From: Silvanigrella aquatica
Lineage (GTDB): Bacteria; Bdellovibrionota_B; Oligoflexia; Silvanigrellales; Silvanigrellaceae
Length of the DNA stretch: 64,000 nt
Assembly: GCF_001907975.1 (NCBI RefSeq)
Contig: NZ_CP017834.1
Location: forward strand, 1,598,303-1,662,302
Direction: 5' to 3'
Shown here: positions 17,474 through 26,682 of the stretch, piece after piece
How the letters are laid out: the number at the start of each line of letters is the position of its first letter
Position numbering within the stretch: the stretch's first letter is position 1
Position numbers and translations under genes: made by a program
The notes under the pieces: model-generated
Database searches by the model: none
What the model was told of the DNA's origin: nothing
Seen by the model: the letters and a program-made list of their open reading frames with translations, nothing else

Positions 17474-18277
17474 ATGCCAATAGATAATTTCAATCCAGAA
17501 GACAGAGAAAAAATTTATGCCATGGCAGAAAATATGACAGGCAACTGTCAACAAGGAAGCTATCGAAGAGAAATTATTATTTCAAATGTCTTACGAAGAG
17601 TTCAGGTAAAAAAATCTGCTACTTTAGATGCCTATTTACAATCAGCTATTGCCGATGACCAAGAATTTGCACAATTATTAAGTGCTTTTACCATTCATAC
17701 AACAGAATGGTTTAGAGAAATGCCTCACTATAAAAAATTTGAGGCCTTATTAGCAGAACGTTTTAAAGGAACAAAAAAATTTAGAATGCACTCTGGGGGA
17801 TGCTCCACAGGTGAAGAAGTTTATTCCTTTGGCTTAGTTCTTGAGGCATTTAGAACTCAACATCCTGGTTTTGATTATGAATATAAATCTTTTGATATTG
17901 ATCCCGTATCGGTCGAAATGGCCAAAAAAGGTCTTTATCCTATGAAAGATTTCATTAAAATTGCGCCAAATTATCAAAATCATCTTAAAAAAATGGATAA
18001 AGAAGACTCCTTTACGCCAGATCAAAATATTAAAACGAGATGTCAATTTTATACAGATAATTTAATAAAGTTACAAAATATGTCGCCAACATATGAAACA
18101 ATAGTTTGCCGTAACGTGTTAATTTATTTTACTCCCGATAAAGTAAAAGAAATTATTGCAAAACTTGTTATGCGTCTTGTTAAAGGTGGTATTCTAATTA
18201 TTGGCCATAGTGATAGCTTAGACGCTAAATCATTTAATTTAAAGACCTTAGGAAATTCCATGTTTGAAAAATTATGA
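17474..18277 (+). CDS. cheR: CheR-type protein-glutamate methyltransferase
   Basis: S-adenosylmethionine-dependent methyltransferase that modifies chemoreceptor glutamates. An N-terminal helical domain (to about residue 75) is followed by TTEWFRE, SGGCSTGEEVYS (SAM-binding loop), the acidic SFDIDPVSVE motif and VCRNVLIYF, all typical of CheR. ATG 17474 is favoured over ATG 17465 because GGGA at 17461-17464 then has a 9-nt spacing instead of none. No chemoreceptor or CheB gene is visible in the window. The stop overlaps the convergent ndh gene by 6 nt. Confidence 0.92.
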   Translation: MPIDNFNPEDREKIYAMAENMTGNCQQGSYRREIIISNVLRRVQVKKSATLDAYLQSAIADDQEFAQLLSAFTIHTTEWFREMPHYKKFEALLAERFKGTKKFRMHSGGCSTGEEVYSFGLVLEAFRTQHPGFDYEYKSFDIDPVSVEMAKKGLYPMKDFIKIAPNYQNHLKKMDKEDSFTPDQNIKTRCQFYTDNLIKLQNMSPTYETIVCRNVLIYFTPDKVKEIIAKLVMRLVKGGILIIGHSDSLDAKSFNLKTLGNSMFEKL

Positions 18278-19546
18278 ATCATTATTCTTCCAATTTTGAT
18301 TTGTAATTAAACGAGCTCCTCTTCCAAATGTAATATAAGACCAAGTCCATTGGCAAAAAACAAAGAACTTATTTCTAAAACCAATTAAATATAAAATATG
18401 CACGACTAGCCAGCACAGCCAAGCGATTTTTCCACTTAATTTAATTCCTGAAAACTCCGTTATAGCACGACCTCTTCCAATGGTTGCCATTTGTCCTTTA
18501 TCAAAATATTCAAAAGGAGAGGGTGATTTTCCATTTACAATTTGAATGATATTTTTAGCAGTATGAATGCCTTGTTGAATAGCGACAGGTGCTAAACCTG
18601 GTAAGGGTAAATTATTTTTTCCTTTGGCATGAGCTTGATCTCCTAAAACAAAAACATTTTTATAGTTTTTAAGGTTTAAATAATTGTCAACTAAGACTCT
18701 TCCTAATTGATCTAATTCTGTTCCTAAGAGTTTTCCCGTTTCGGATGGTTGAACTCCAGCCGCCCAAATCACTGTTGCTGCAGGAATAAGTTTTCCATTT
18801 AACCAAACACCTTCTTGCGTGATATTTTCAACTCGGGAATTTAAGAGAACAGTAGCTCCTATTTTATTTAGATCTGCTAAAGCCTTCGCGGTAAGCGAGT
18901 CGGAAAAATTTGCCAATACTTTTTTTCCTGCTTCAATTAAATAGATTTTTGTTTTTTTAGGATCGATATTTTTAAATTCATTATTCAAAGTAAAATAAGC
19001 AATTTCACAAAGAGAGCCTGTTATTTCAACCCCCGTAGGACCTCCTCCCACAACAATAAAAGTAAGGTAACTATTAATTTTTTGTGGATCATTTTCTCTT
19101 TCTGCTAATTCAAATGCGGTAAGGACTCTTCTTCTTATTTCTGTTGCTTGCTCAATTGTTTTCATGCCTGGAGCAAAATTTTCCCATTCATTTTTTCCAA
19201 AATAACTATGGGATGCGCCACAAGCAAGAATTAAATAATCATATTCATATTGTTTAAATTCAGTTTGAACAATTTGATTGGAAAGATTGATATTAGTAAC
19301 TTTACCAAATACGGTATCAATATTTTTATATTTAACTAATATAGACCTGACAGGTGATGAAATCTCAGCAGGACTCAAACCTGCCATGGCAACTTGATAT
19401 AATAAGGGTTGAAAAAGATGATAATTTTTTTTATCAATAATTGTGACCCTGATGCCACTCTTATTTCCTAATTTTTTTGCAGCATTTATTCCTGCAAAAC
19501 CAGCACCGACAATGACGACATGTGCTGAAGTCATATGACTGTTCAT
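18272..19546 (-). CDS. ndh: NADH dehydrogenase II (Ndh) flavoprotein
   Basis: Non-proton-pumping NADH:quinone oxidoreductase of the inner membrane. The FAD-binding motif VVIVGAGFAGINAAKKL is near the start; the NAD-binding motif FIVVGGGPTGVEITGSL is at about residue 165; VFVLGDQAH marks the FAD closing motif and YHLFQPLLYQVA is a hallmark of Ndh. A C-terminal amphipathic/hydrophobic stretch (WLCWLVVHILYLIGF) attaches it to the membrane. Start ATG at 19546 is preceded by GAGG with 6-nt spacing; the frame is open 21 codons upstream but without a site. Confidence 0.93.
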   Translation of the reverse strand: MNSHMTSAHVVIVGAGFAGINAAKKLGNKSGIRVTIIDKKNYHLFQPLLYQVAMAGLSPAEISSPVRSILVKYKNIDTVFGKVTNINLSNQIVQTEFKQYEYDYLILACGASHSYFGKNEWENFAPGMKTIEQATEIRRRVLTAFELAERENDPQKINSYLTFIVVGGGPTGVEITGSLCEIAYFTLNNEFKNIDPKKTKIYLIEAGKKVLANFSDSLTAKALADLNKIGATVLLNSRVENITQEGVWLNGKLIPAATVIWAAGVQPSETGKLLGTELDQLGRVLVDNYLNLKNYKNVFVLGDQAHAKGKNNLPLPGLAPVAIQQGIHTAKNIIQIVNGKSPSPFEYFDKGQMATIGRGRAITEFSGIKLSGKIAWLCWLVVHILYLIGFRNKFFVFCQWTWSYITFGRGARLITNQNWKNNDS

Positions 19547-19662
19547 TTTAAACCTCATTTCTGTATCAAGACATAAAATACTGTACATCTGCTCTTGCTT
19601 AAGTTGCAATTCATTTTAAATTATATTAGCCAAATAAATGTTATTTTAATATTGAGGGTTTT

Positions 19663-20217
19663 ATGTTGCGAAAAAATGATAATGGCGTTCTTGAAGTTAT
19701 TTGTGGTTGTATGTTTAGTGGAAAAACGGAAGAATTAATTCGTGTTTTAAAAAGAGCAATTATTGCAAAACAAAAGGTTCTTGTTTTTAAACATGCTTCT
19801 GATATCCGTTATTCACATGAAGAATTATACAGCCATAATGGTCAAAAAATCACTTCACATTTAATATCAAACACAAAAGAGATTTTTTCACTTGATTTAG
19901 ATGAGGTCGACGTTATTGGCATTGATGAAGCTCAATTTTTTTCTGATGATATTCTTGAGCATGTTGAACTTCTTATGGAAAAAGGTATACGTGTGATTGC
20001 CGCAGGATTAGATTTAGATTATCGACGCAAACCTTTTGGCTGTATGCCCCAGTTATTAGCTATGGCAAATAAAGTAACTAAGCTTTCTGCGATATGTGTC
20101 CAATGTAATGATGAGGCGCATTATAGCCAACGACTTATTCATAATAATCAAATTGTATTAGTGGGGGCGGCTGATAGTTACGAACCCCGTTGTCGTAAAC
20201 ACCATAAAATCACATAA
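19663..20217 (+). CDS. tdk: Thymidine kinase
   Basis: Pyrimidine salvage kinase, dThd to dTMP. Walker A CMFSGKTEELI (about 15-25), the lasso DEAQFF (about 88-93), AGLDLDYRRKPFGCMP (nucleotide-binding) and a structural zinc site (CVQCN and the Cys/His pair near the C terminus, CRKHH) are all present. The length of 184 matches type II thymidine kinases. GAGGG precedes the ATG. Convergent with the DAHP synthase gene, 9 nt apart. Confidence 0.95.
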   Translation: MLRKNDNGVLEVICGCMFSGKTEELIRVLKRAIIAKQKVLVFKHASDIRYSHEELYSHNGQKITSHLISNTKEIFSLDLDEVDVIGIDEAQFFSDDILEHVELLMEKGIRVIAAGLDLDYRRKPFGCMPQLLAMANKVTKLSAICVQCNDEAHYSQRLIHNNQIVLVGAADSYEPRCRKHHKIT

Positions 20218-20226
20218 AAAAATAAT

Positions 20227-21456
20227 TTAGTTTATTTTTTTCGCAAATTTATGTATTAATTCAAGACTTTGCTCTTTATTAAGTCTAGGATCGCAATATG
20301 TTTGATAATTGAGGAGCAAATTATTTTCTGTAACATTGGATTTTTGTCCTCCTAAACATTCTGTTACGTTTAAGTGGGTTAATTCTAAATGAATGCCTGC
20401 TAATATTGATCCTAATTCGTTATGCAGTGAATAAGTATCCATGAGTTCTTTAAAAATACTTTCAAAATCACGCGTTTTAATTCCATTTTGAGTTTTAAAA
20501 GAATTTCCGTGCATGGGATCGCAGCTCCAAGTTACGGGAGTTTTAGCTTTATTTACACTAACTATGATTTTAGTTAAAACATCACAAACTTTATTTGCAC
20601 CAATTCGTGTAATTAAATTAATTTTACCTGGTATATGATTTGGATTTAAAATTTTAATAATATCAATTAATTCTTGCGCATTGGATTTGGGACCAATTTT
20701 TATTCCAATAGGGTTCGATATGCCTCTTAAATACTCAATATGAGCACTATTTAAATCACGCGTGCGTTCTCCAAGCCACAAATAGTGTGCGCCGTAATTA
20801 AACCAATTATCCGATATTTTAGATTTTCTTGTTAAACAGGATTCATAATTTAATAATAGAGCTTCATGGGATGTAAAAAATCGCGAATTTTTAAATGCAA
20901 TGTTATTTTCATGAAAATATTTTCTAATCCAATTTAAAGTTAATTTTGAATTTTCAAAAGCTTCTAATAATCGTTTAGGCTCTGGAACTCTTTTATTCTT
21001 TTTAAATTCAATGTTATTAATAATATCGCCTCGATAGCTTGGGAGTTCAAATCCATTTTGAATTTCAAACTCTTCGGAGCGGGGTTTTGCGTATTGACCT
21101 GCAATGCGACCAATTGTAACAACAGGTTTTTTTAATATATTTTGAATTATTTCAGATAAATCTTGTAAATGAGTGACGCGTTGTATCACATCACCATATT
21201 GGCAGCTATCAAATGTTTCGGCACAATCTCCTGCTTGTAAAACAAAAATATTTCCTTTTGCCGCTTCTGAAATATAGTGCCGATTGAGTAATATTTCTTC
21301 TTCGGTAACAAGAGTTTCAGCCGAATTTAAAATATGCAATGATTCAAACAAATGCGATTGATTCGGATATTCTGGTTGCTGGATAAGTCTATAATTAATC
21401 CAACTTTCAGGATGCCAAGGCAAATATTGCGTATCATTTAGTTTGGCAGGTTTCAT
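20227..21456 (-). CDS. Class II (plant-type) DAHP synthase
   Basis: First enzyme of the shikimate pathway, joining phosphoenolpyruvate and erythrose-4-phosphate. The class II hallmarks are LPWHPESWINYRLIQQPEYP at the N terminus, VLQAGDCAETF, IGRIAGQYAKPRS, the LPSYRGDIIN segment and HGGV-like metal-binding sections towards the C terminus (HLELTHLNVTECLGG). Length 409 is shorter than many class II enzymes (about 450-470), mainly at the C terminus and in internal loops. It is apart from the aroA-C-B operon 7 kb away. AAGG precedes the ATG. Confidence 0.91.
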   Translation of the reverse strand: MKPAKLNDTQYLPWHPESWINYRLIQQPEYPNQSHLFESLHILNSAETLVTEEEILLNRHYISEAAKGNIFVLQAGDCAETFDSCQYGDVIQRVTHLQDLSEIIQNILKKPVVTIGRIAGQYAKPRSEEFEIQNGFELPSYRGDIINNIEFKKNKRVPEPKRLLEAFENSKLTLNWIRKYFHENNIAFKNSRFFTSHEALLLNYESCLTRKSKISDNWFNYGAHYLWLGERTRDLNSAHIEYLRGISNPIGIKIGPKSNAQELIDIIKILNPNHIPGKINLITRIGANKVCDVLTKIIVSVNKAKTPVTWSCDPMHGNSFKTQNGIKTRDFESIFKELMDTYSLHNELGSILAGIHLELTHLNVTECLGGQKSNVTENNLLLNYQTYCDPRLNKEQSLELIHKFAKKIN

Positions 21457-21523
21457 GAATGACCTTAATATCCAGTCGGTTATTTATTCTGAAATGGATA
21501 CAGTGAAAGGGTAAATTTGTGGA

Positions 21524-22411
21524 TTAAACTATCCAACCTAAGCTGGCACCAATAATCAGAATAAAACCTAGAGTCAAACGATACCAGGCAAAAATAAGTG
21601 TTGATCTCTGTTCAAGGTATTTCATAAGTCCAAATACAGCAAGAAAAGCAGCTATAGAGGCTGTTATAATTCCGACAGCAAGCACACTCCAGCCATGGGT
21701 TGTCATTCCTGCTTTATACATTTCTTCAATTTGTTTTAAACCAGCAGCAACAATGACAGGAACTCCTAAAATAAAGGAAAAGGCAGCTGCAGTTTCTCTT
21801 TTTAAGCCTAAAAAAAGACCGGCTGAAATTGTGGCGCCAGAACGTGAAACTCCAGGAATAAGAGCAGCTACCTGAGAAAGTCCCACAATAATGCAATCTT
21901 TAAATGTTAATTTAGAAAAATCGCGCTCATGTTTGCATATTTTTTCAGCGACAATAAATATGGCACCCATGACAATGCAAGCAACACCAATAACATAGAG
22001 AGATCTTAATGGTGAATTTGGGGCATTTAGAGTTGATTTTAATAATAATCCCATGATACCAACAGGAATAGTGCCAATAATAATGCCCATTCCTAAACGA
22101 AATTCTGAAGAAGAATAGTCTTTATTTTTTATACTTTTTATTGAACCGTTAAAAATATTAAATATTTCTTTTCTAAAATAGATCATGACTGCAAAAAAAC
22201 TAGCCAGTTGTACCGCACCTGTAAAAGGCGTCCCGGGATCTTGCCAGCCTAAAAAAGAGGGGACAATGCGAAGATGAGCTGTGCTGCTGATAGGAAGTAA
22301 TTCTGTAATTCCTTGAACAATACCTAAAATGATAATTTTAAAATATCCTAAGTCCGCGAATCCACAGTCGATCAATTGGCCATGAACAGGAATGGGGCAA
22401 GCAAGAGTCAT
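21524..22411 (-). CDS. uppP: Undecaprenyl-diphosphatase UppP
   Basis: Membrane phosphatase that recycles undecaprenyl pyrophosphate for peptidoglycan synthesis; excess also gives bacitracin resistance. Family motifs are visible: GIVQGITELLPISSTAHL at about 31-48 (with catalytic Glu and Ser) and PGVSRSGATISAGLFLGL with the catalytic arginine. Seven or eight membrane helices span the 295 residues. The ATG at 22411 has AGGGAG 7 nt upstream. The N-terminal about 20 residues before the first helix are longer than usual and contain two cysteines. Confidence 0.94.
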   Translation of the reverse strand: MTLACPIPVHGQLIDCGFADLGYFKIIILGIVQGITELLPISSTAHLRIVPSFLGWQDPGTPFTGAVQLASFFAVMIYFRKEIFNIFNGSIKSIKNKDYSSSEFRLGMGIIIGTIPVGIMGLLLKSTLNAPNSPLRSLYVIGVACIVMGAIFIVAEKICKHERDFSKLTFKDCIIVGLSQVAALIPGVSRSGATISAGLFLGLKRETAAAFSFILGVPVIVAAGLKQIEEMYKAGMTTHGWSVLAVGIITASIAAFLAVFGLMKYLEQRSTLIFAWYRLTLGFILIIGASLGWIV

Positions 22412-22470
22412 CGAATATCTCCCTGCAAAAAGAGTTGCACAAACAAACTAGATACCATATCGTCTCACGA

Positions 22471-22499
22471 AGGCCACAAAGTGGCCTATAAATTTTTTT
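22471..22499 (+). terminator. Terminator-like hairpin 1 upstream of prfB
   Basis: Arms AGGCCAC (22471-22477) and GTGGCCT (22481-22487) form a perfect 7-bp GC-rich stem on an AAA loop, followed by a T-run at 22493-22499. It points in the plus direction between two divergent genes, where no plus-strand gene precedes it. Confidence 0.6.
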
Positions 22500-22500
22500 A

Positions 22501-22546
22501 AAAAAGAGCCCGTCTTTTCAATTATACTACTGACGGGTTCTTTTTT
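22501..22546 (+). terminator. Terminator-like hairpin 2 upstream of prfB
   Basis: gagcccgtc (22506-22514) pairs with gacgggttc (22532-22540) with one G-U pair, extended by A5/T5, and ends in six T (22541-22546). It can also act in the minus direction. Together with hairpin 1 it makes a double stem in a 170-nt region, suggesting attenuation of prfB, or the end of an unidentified short RNA. Confidence 0.55.
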
Positions 22547-22584
22547 GCTTGCTTAAAAATTTATTTTTTTATTTGAGGAGAATC

Positions 22585-23725
22585 ATGAGCGAATTACAAC
22601 GCGCATTACTTGCAGAAATCCGCGAAAAATTTGAACCTATTCGGAGGTATCTTTGACACTCCTCTGAAAAGAAAGCGTATTTTAGAAATTGAAGCAGAAA
22701 GTAACAGCGATCCTAATTTTTGGAACGATCGTAGAAAATCTTCCGCACTCTTAAAAGAAAAAAAGAATATTGAAGATGGTGTGATCTCTTGTGAATCTTT
22801 ATTAAAAAAATTTGAAGACACTCTTGTTGCCATTGAATTTGGCGAAGAAGGAGATGAACAGTCAAATAAAGAAGCTGATGGCTCTATTTCTGAATTAACT
22901 CAGGACGTCAATTTGTTAGAAACGAAGCGACTTTTATCAGGTGAAACAGATAAAAACAGCGCTATTATCACAATTAATGCTGGCGCGGGTGGGACAGAGG
23001 CTTGTGATTGGGCGCAAATGATAACGAGAATGATGTTACGTTTTTGCGATCGTAAAGGATTTAAAGCAGAGGTTGTTGATGAGCTAGAAGGAGAAGGCGC
23101 AGGATTAAAAAATGCGACTATTACTGTCGATGGTGAATACGCTTATGGATTATTAAAATCTGAAAATGGTGTTCACAGATTGGTGCGCATTTCTCCTTTC
23201 GATTCCAATGCGCGTCGTCACACTTCATTTTGCTCTGTTTTTGTGAGTCCTGTCATAGATGACGACATTAATATTGAAATAAAAGAAAGCGATTTAAAAA
23301 TAGATACCTACCGCGCTGGAGGCGCTGGAGGACAGCACGTTAACAGAACCGACTCCGCCGTACGCATGACACACATGCCTACAGGTTTTGTTGTGCAAAG
23401 CCAGCAACAGCGTAGCCAAATTCAAAATAGAGAAACATGTTTAAAATTGCTCAAAGCCAAGCTCTATGAGCTTGAAATAAGCAAGCGACAAGCGGAATCA
23501 AAAGCAATTGAAGATGCTAAAATGGATAACGCTTTTGGTTCGCAAATACGCTCCTATGTGTTGCATCCCTATAAATTAGTTAAAGATGTTAGAACTTTAG
23601 CTCAGAGTAGCGATCCCAATGTGATTCTCGATGGCGACATTGAATCTTTTTGTTTAGAGTACTTGCGCCAGACGGCGGCAGGACAGTTTAAAGGAAAAGG
23701 CGGATCGGTTGACGATCTCGATTAA
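22585..23725 (+). CDS. prfB: Peptide chain release factor 2, with programmed +1 frameshift
   Basis: RF2 recognises UAA and UGA stop codons. The gene starts at ATG 22585 (GAGGAG at 22575-22580). After 23 codons the zero frame meets an in-frame TGA at 22654-22656, directly after CTT (22651-22653); the third base of the stop is followed by C, and an AGGAGG-like SD (CGGAGG, 22642-22647) sits just upstream. A +1 slip, skipping T 22654, continues into the long frame to 23725. This is the classic autoregulatory frameshift of prfB. RF2 landmarks in the body are the tripeptide SPF and GGAGGQHVNRTDSAVR with the catalytic GGQ. Total about 380 residues. The downstream apt gene follows after 37 nt. Confidence 0.96.
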
Positions 23726-23762
23726 AAATGTGTCTTTATTAATATGAAATAAGGAAAATAAA

Positions 23763-24299
23763 ATGAGTCTGCAAAGCGAATTATTGACAATAATAAAAGA
23801 TGTTCCCGATTTTCCAAAACAAGGAGTGATATTTAAAGATATCAACCCACTTTTGAGAGATCCTCTTGTGATGAAAAAAGTGATTTCTCAAATGGCGGAT
23901 TATGCTCGTTTGATTAATATCCAGCATATAATTGGAATTGAAAGTCGTGGATTTTTCTTTGGAATTCCCTTGGCATTAGAGCTTAATTTGCCTTTTATTG
24001 CGGCTCGTAAAAAAGGAAAATTACCGGGTTCTGTTATTTCCGAATCCTATGCCTTGGAATACGGCACAGATTGTATTGAAATTCAAAGTAGCGCTTTAAA
24101 AAAAGGCGACCGTTACCTTATTATTGATGACGTTATTGCTACGGGCGGAACAGCAAGTGCGACGGCAAAAATTGTCAATAAAAGCGGCGCTATTGTTGCC
24201 GGATTTTCATTTTTAATTGAACTTACTTTTTTAAATGGAAAAGATCTGTTGTTAAAAGATAATGAAAATGCTCAAATTCAAAGTTTAATTAAATTTTAA
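23763..24299 (+). CDS. apt: Adenine phosphoribosyltransferase
   Basis: Purine salvage enzyme forming AMP from adenine and PRPP. The PRPP-binding signature LIIDDVIATGGTASAT is at about residues 119-134; the N-terminal DFPKQGVIFKDINPLL is the flexible lid/adenine-binding segment, and GIESRGFFFGIPLA is another Apt hallmark. Length 178 is typical. AAGGA precedes ATG 23763. Probably one transcript with prfB. Confidence 0.95.
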   Translation: MSLQSELLTIIKDVPDFPKQGVIFKDINPLLRDPLVMKKVISQMADYARLINIQHIIGIESRGFFFGIPLALELNLPFIAARKKGKLPGSVISESYALEYGTDCIEIQSSALKKGDRYLIIDDVIATGGTASATAKIVNKSGAIVAGFSFLIELTFLNGKDLLLKDNENAQIQSLIKF

Positions 24300-24383
24300 T
24301 TTAATATTTAGATTTATAATCTTCTAATGAAATAATTAAATTCTCATCTATCCATACATGCATGCATGCAATGAATTATCAAT

Positions 24384-24412
24384 ATTGCAAGATTTATAAT
24401 TTTCTGTATAAT
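24384..24412 (+). promoter_or_regulatory. Sigma70-like promoter for the plus-strand mscS
   Basis: A perfect -10 hexamer TATAAT (24407-24412) is preceded, with a 16-nt spacer, by TTGCAA (24385-24390), four of six positions matching the -35 consensus. It is about 80 nt upstream of the MscS-type start at 24492. Confidence 0.5.
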
Positions 24413-24491
24413 ACTATAATAAAAATACAAAATTTAGTATTTTTATTTCTGCTAATCCATTGCTATATTTTTAATAAGGAAGATCTGACAA

Positions 24492-25346
24492 ATGTTTTTC
24501 AATAAATTTCATTGGGATGTTCTTTGGGACTTTAGTTATAATTTGTTACTATCTGTTATTGCAGCTGGTATTATGTTTTTTATTGTAAAAGGACTTATTC
24601 GAGCACTTCGTAAAGCAAATTTAAAAGGGACTAAAATAGATTCTACCTTGGTTCCCTTTACAATAACAATTATTCGTTATGCTGGCTTTATCATTACGGT
24701 TTTAATTACATTAAATATTTTTGGAGCAAATACCAATGGTATTATTGCTTTTCTAGGTGCAACAGGGCTGGGTGTGGCTCTTGCCTTAAAAGACACATTG
24801 CAAAATATTGCATCGGGAATTATGCTCATTTTTTTACGTCCTTTTAAAGTAAATGATGTTATTGAATGCGGTTCAAATTCAGGAAGTGTTCAAGAAATTA
24901 ATTTATTTACAACGACGTTAAAAACTGCTGATGGTTTATACTTATGTGTACCAAATAATCTTCTATGGAATTCATCTATTAAAAACTTTACAAGAAATGG
25001 CACTAGACGTCTCGATTTTGTAGTTGGAGTTGCTTATTCTACTCAAATTGAAAAGGCAAAAGAAATATTATTAAATTTAAGCAGTCGCGATGGTCGTATT
25101 TTAAAAGAACCTTCTCCTGTTATTGCTGTAACGGCTTTAACAGAAAGTTCCGTGAGTATTATGTTACGTTGCTGGATTCATGTCGATAATTATTGGGATG
25201 TGAATTTTTATTTGCAAAGAACGGTTAAAGAATCTTTTGATGAAGTAGGAATTTCAATTCCATTTCCACAGCGTGATATCCGCCTACATATTGCAAATGA
25301 AAAAAATATTGATGACAAATCACATGCTATCATGGCCTTAAAATAA
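24492..25346 (+). CDS. MscS-family small-conductance mechanosensitive channel
   Basis: A 284-residue channel with MscS architecture: three transmembrane helices in the first 110 residues (about 15-35, 55-75, 85-105). The TM3 Gly/Ala-rich pore helix is visible as FLGATGLGVALALKDTLQNIASGIMLIF, followed by RPFKVNDVIECG, which starts the cytoplasmic beta domain. The vestibule domain covers the rest. It protects against hypo-osmotic shock. AAGGA lies upstream of the start. Convergent with another MscS gene 3 nt away, an unusual pairing of two paralogues. Confidence 0.93.
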   Translation: MFFNKFHWDVLWDFSYNLLLSVIAAGIMFFIVKGLIRALRKANLKGTKIDSTLVPFTITIIRYAGFIITVLITLNIFGANTNGIIAFLGATGLGVALALKDTLQNIASGIMLIFLRPFKVNDVIECGSNSGSVQEINLFTTTLKTADGLYLCVPNNLLWNSSIKNFTRNGTRRLDFVVGVAYSTQIEKAKEILLNLSSRDGRILKEPSPVIAVTALTESSVSIMLRCWIHVDNYWDVNFYLQRTVKESFDEVGISIPFPQRDIRLHIANEKNIDDKSHAIMALK

Positions 25347-25349
25347 GTA

Positions 25350-26585
25350 CTAAGAAATTTTATCTTTGTCCTTAGCTCTTTGATTTAAAAATCCATTGGA
25401 AAAATCGGTAGTAGAAATTGCATTTTTATCACCATTGCGAAATGCTGTATAATGGGGTGACATAATTTCAATTTTTGCTTCATGAAAAATATCTTGAATA
25501 TTTTGTCTTAATTCAGAATAAATATCTGCCATTCTATTAGGCTGATTTGTATAAGCATTGATTTCATAGGAAACATAAAAATCATTGAATTCTTTTTGCA
25601 AAACAAATGGCTTTGGTTCTTTCAGAATATCATTGGTTTTTAATGCGGCATCAGTAAGTAAACTGTGAACAAGGCGCCAAGGAGTGTCATAATTGATGCT
25701 AATTGTTGTATTCAGAATTAAGCCATAGGATTGAGCTGAAGAGCTATAATTTATAATATGACTTCCCAATACCATGGAACTTGGAATGGTAATGTCTTCA
25801 TTTTTTATTGTGCGTACCCGAATCACAAGCAGATTTTTTTCAATCACATCGCCTACAGTAGAAGATATTTTAACTCTATCTCCTACTTTAAAGGGCATCA
25901 TATAAGTTAGCACAATTCCCGAAACCATATTTGCGACTGCTGAACTGGATCCTAATGAAAATAAGATGCCTAAAAAAACCGATATTCCCTGAAATGCGGG
26001 TGAACCCGAACCGGGGAGATAGGGAAATATAATAATTAATGAAAATGCTAAAATAAGAATGCGAACAAGTTTGTAAGAAGGTTCTGCCCAATCTTTATAA
26101 AAGCCATTAATATGTATTGTTCCACTTCCAATTTCTCTAAAAATAAATTTTATAAATTGAAGAATATATTTTGTAATTATAGCAACAAATATAATTATAA
26201 AAATTTTAGGAATATAATCAATGATGACATTTGAAATGACTTTTAAAGGATCTGTTACGTAATGTAATAATATAGGAACATAATTTTCTGTCCAAGGAAA
26301 AAAACTGAATACAAGAGGTATATAAAAATAAAGCAAAAGTAGAGTAAAAAAAATTCGCAGTGCTTGAATACATCCTAATAGAGTAGAGATAAGACGATCC
26401 GCTGTGAGAAGCTCTAGGTTTCGAATGCGTAAAGGGCGAATTTTAGTTCCCTTCCAAGTTAAAATTTTATTTGTGAATTTTGACGATGCTAAATTCAAAA
26501 AGTAAAGAATGATGAGCAATAATATTGTTGAAATAATTGAATACATTACTGAAAAAATCATTTCGTTGGAGTCATGAATGGGCAT
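25350..26585 (-). CDS. MscS-family channel with extra N-terminal helices
   Basis: A 411-residue MscS-family protein. Five or more hydrophobic segments occupy the first about 220 residues, so it has additional N-terminal helices compared with E. coli MscS. The pore-helix motif FQGISVFLGILFSLGSSSAVANMVSGIVLTYM and the PFKVGDRVKISSTVGDVIEKNLL beta-domain start are clear. Sequence differs substantially from the 284-residue neighbour, so it is not a recent duplicate. AAGGA precedes ATG 26585. Exact gating role unknown. Confidence 0.91.
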   Translation of the reverse strand: MPIHDSNEMIFSVMYSIISTILLLIILYFLNLASSKFTNKILTWKGTKIRPLRIRNLELLTADRLISTLLGCIQALRIFFTLLLLYFYIPLVFSFFPWTENYVPILLHYVTDPLKVISNVIIDYIPKIFIIIFVAIITKYILQFIKFIFREIGSGTIHINGFYKDWAEPSYKLVRILILAFSLIIIFPYLPGSGSPAFQGISVFLGILFSLGSSSAVANMVSGIVLTYMMPFKVGDRVKISSTVGDVIEKNLLVIRVRTIKNEDITIPSSMVLGSHIINYSSSAQSYGLILNTTISINYDTPWRLVHSLLTDAALKTNDILKEPKPFVLQKEFNDFYVSYEINAYTNQPNRMADIYSELRQNIQDIFHEAKIEIMSPHYTAFRNGDKNAISTTDFSNGFLNQRAKDKDKIS

Positions 26586-26682
26586 TTGAAAAAATCCTTA
26601 CCTTTTAGTCATCAGGGCAAATGATATTGCTCATAATATTTAGACCAATGAAGCATATGACTCAACCATAAAATTAAAATTT

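Noticed and set aside
24355-24372. CATGCATGCATGCA repeat as a binding site
   Set aside because: Simple tandem of a 4-nt unit with no associated dyad or second copy; judged chance low-complexity.
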